In this document: piece after piece, positions 5,559 to 5,752 of the stretch
How positions within the stretch are numbered: position 1 is the stretch's first letter
Layout: every line of letters starts with the position of its first letter
Assembly: GCA_910583765.1 (NCBI GenBank)
Contig: CAJTYS010000020.1
Span: 67,675 to 73,426 of the forward strand
Source of the DNA: an uncultured Eubacteriales bacterium
GTDB taxonomy: Bacteria; Bacillota; Clostridia; Peptostreptococcales; Anaerovoracaceae
Length of the DNA: 5,752 nt
Direction: 5' to 3'
Notes under the pieces: model-generated
Databases searched by the model: none
Seen by the model: the letters and a program-made list of their open reading frames with translations, nothing else
Told to the model about the DNA's origin: nothing
Position numbers and translations under genes: made by a program

Positions 5559-5699
5559 GCTGACTGCTAGTCACGTTTCTTCGTAAGGTGCTTTCTTTGC
5601 CTTTTTGCTCCAACTTTAACTGGCTAGGCAAAAAGGACAGCGTAGGTGAAACTCCACCAATATCGCACAGCGACATTTCCTACGTTTCCTACGGTATAT
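5559..5699 (-). promoter_or_regulatory. Structured leader of the acetyltransferase gene, unassigned
   Basis: On the minus strand, in order: CGTAGGAAA twice in tandem (5685-5693 and 5676-5684); a TCGC-TGT-GCGA hairpin in mirrored form (5663-5673); GGTG with CACC (5645-5648 with 5655-5658); a third block, CCTACG (5641-5646), that can pair with either CGTAGG; and a perfect 9-bp stem CCTTTTTGC with GCAAAAAGG (5628-5636 with 5600-5608). TGACT-AGC-AGTCA follows (5561-5573). The 6-bp pair could close a multi-branch structure. It matches no riboswitch class I know, and the tandem and inverted copies could also be a dispersed intergenic repeat. No clear promoter is visible. Confidence 0.35.
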
Positions 5700-5727
5700 A
5701 AAAAAAGAAGGCCGATCAAAGGCCTTC
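5700..5727 (-). terminator. Rho-independent terminator of a gene upstream of the window edge
   Basis: On the minus strand a 7-bp stem, GAAGGCC with GGCCTTC (5707-5713 with 5721-5727), encloses a 7-base loop and is followed by seven Ts (5700-5706). It ends a minus-strand transcript entering from the right. The 25 bases beyond it (5728-5752) may be that gene's last codons: one frame ends in TGA within the terminator loop, another at a TGA just before the stem. Neither gives enough sequence to identify the gene. Confidence 0.75.
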
Positions 5728-5752
5728 TTCAAAACCGGCGGCGTCCTGCTTT

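Noticed and set aside
5533..5676. 48-residue N-terminal extension of the acetyltransferase
   Set aside because: It lacks fold elements, lies over inverted repeats, and a well-placed ribosome binding site supports the ATG at 5532.

Overview
The window looks like chromosome of a gut-type Clostridia bacterium (Lachnospiraceae or Oscillospiraceae are the likeliest families). This is inferred from the style of the OmpR-type regulator and its multi-membrane-span kinase, strong GGAGG-type ribosome binding sites, moderate GC in genes and AT-rich gaps. All four genes I can support lie on the minus strand, so transcription runs from high to low coordinates.

From right to left: a rho-independent terminator of a gene outside the window (5700-5727); a roughly 140-base leader with several inverted repeats; a GNAT acetyltransferase of the spermidine/spermine-acetyltransferase-like type (5029-5532) with a hairpin terminator behind it; a two-component operon made of an OmpR-family response regulator (4060-4743) and a large multi-span sensor kinase (2053-4047), preceded by an 11-bp-spaced direct repeat that could be its own operator; an 1100-base stretch without a credible gene; and a lipase-like alpha/beta hydrolase (102-908).

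The gene-free stretch has two parts. Next to the lipase (923-1252) is a tandem array of a hairpin-forming repeat, about 55 bases long with a 92-base period, separated by GCGGCC/GGCCGC hairpin spacers. One more copy (21-76) sits just beyond the other end of the lipase gene, so the lipase is bracketed by the repeat. Further right (1401-1907) are the ends of a small, apparently decayed transposable element: a 204-base piece with matching two-part ends, and a diverged third end.

The kinase and regulator form one signalling unit. Nothing links them, the acetyltransferase and the lipase in one pathway. The least explained items are the repeat array around the lipase, the transposon-end relics and the structured acetyltransferase leader. 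I did not see a complete new defence, mobile or biosynthetic system.
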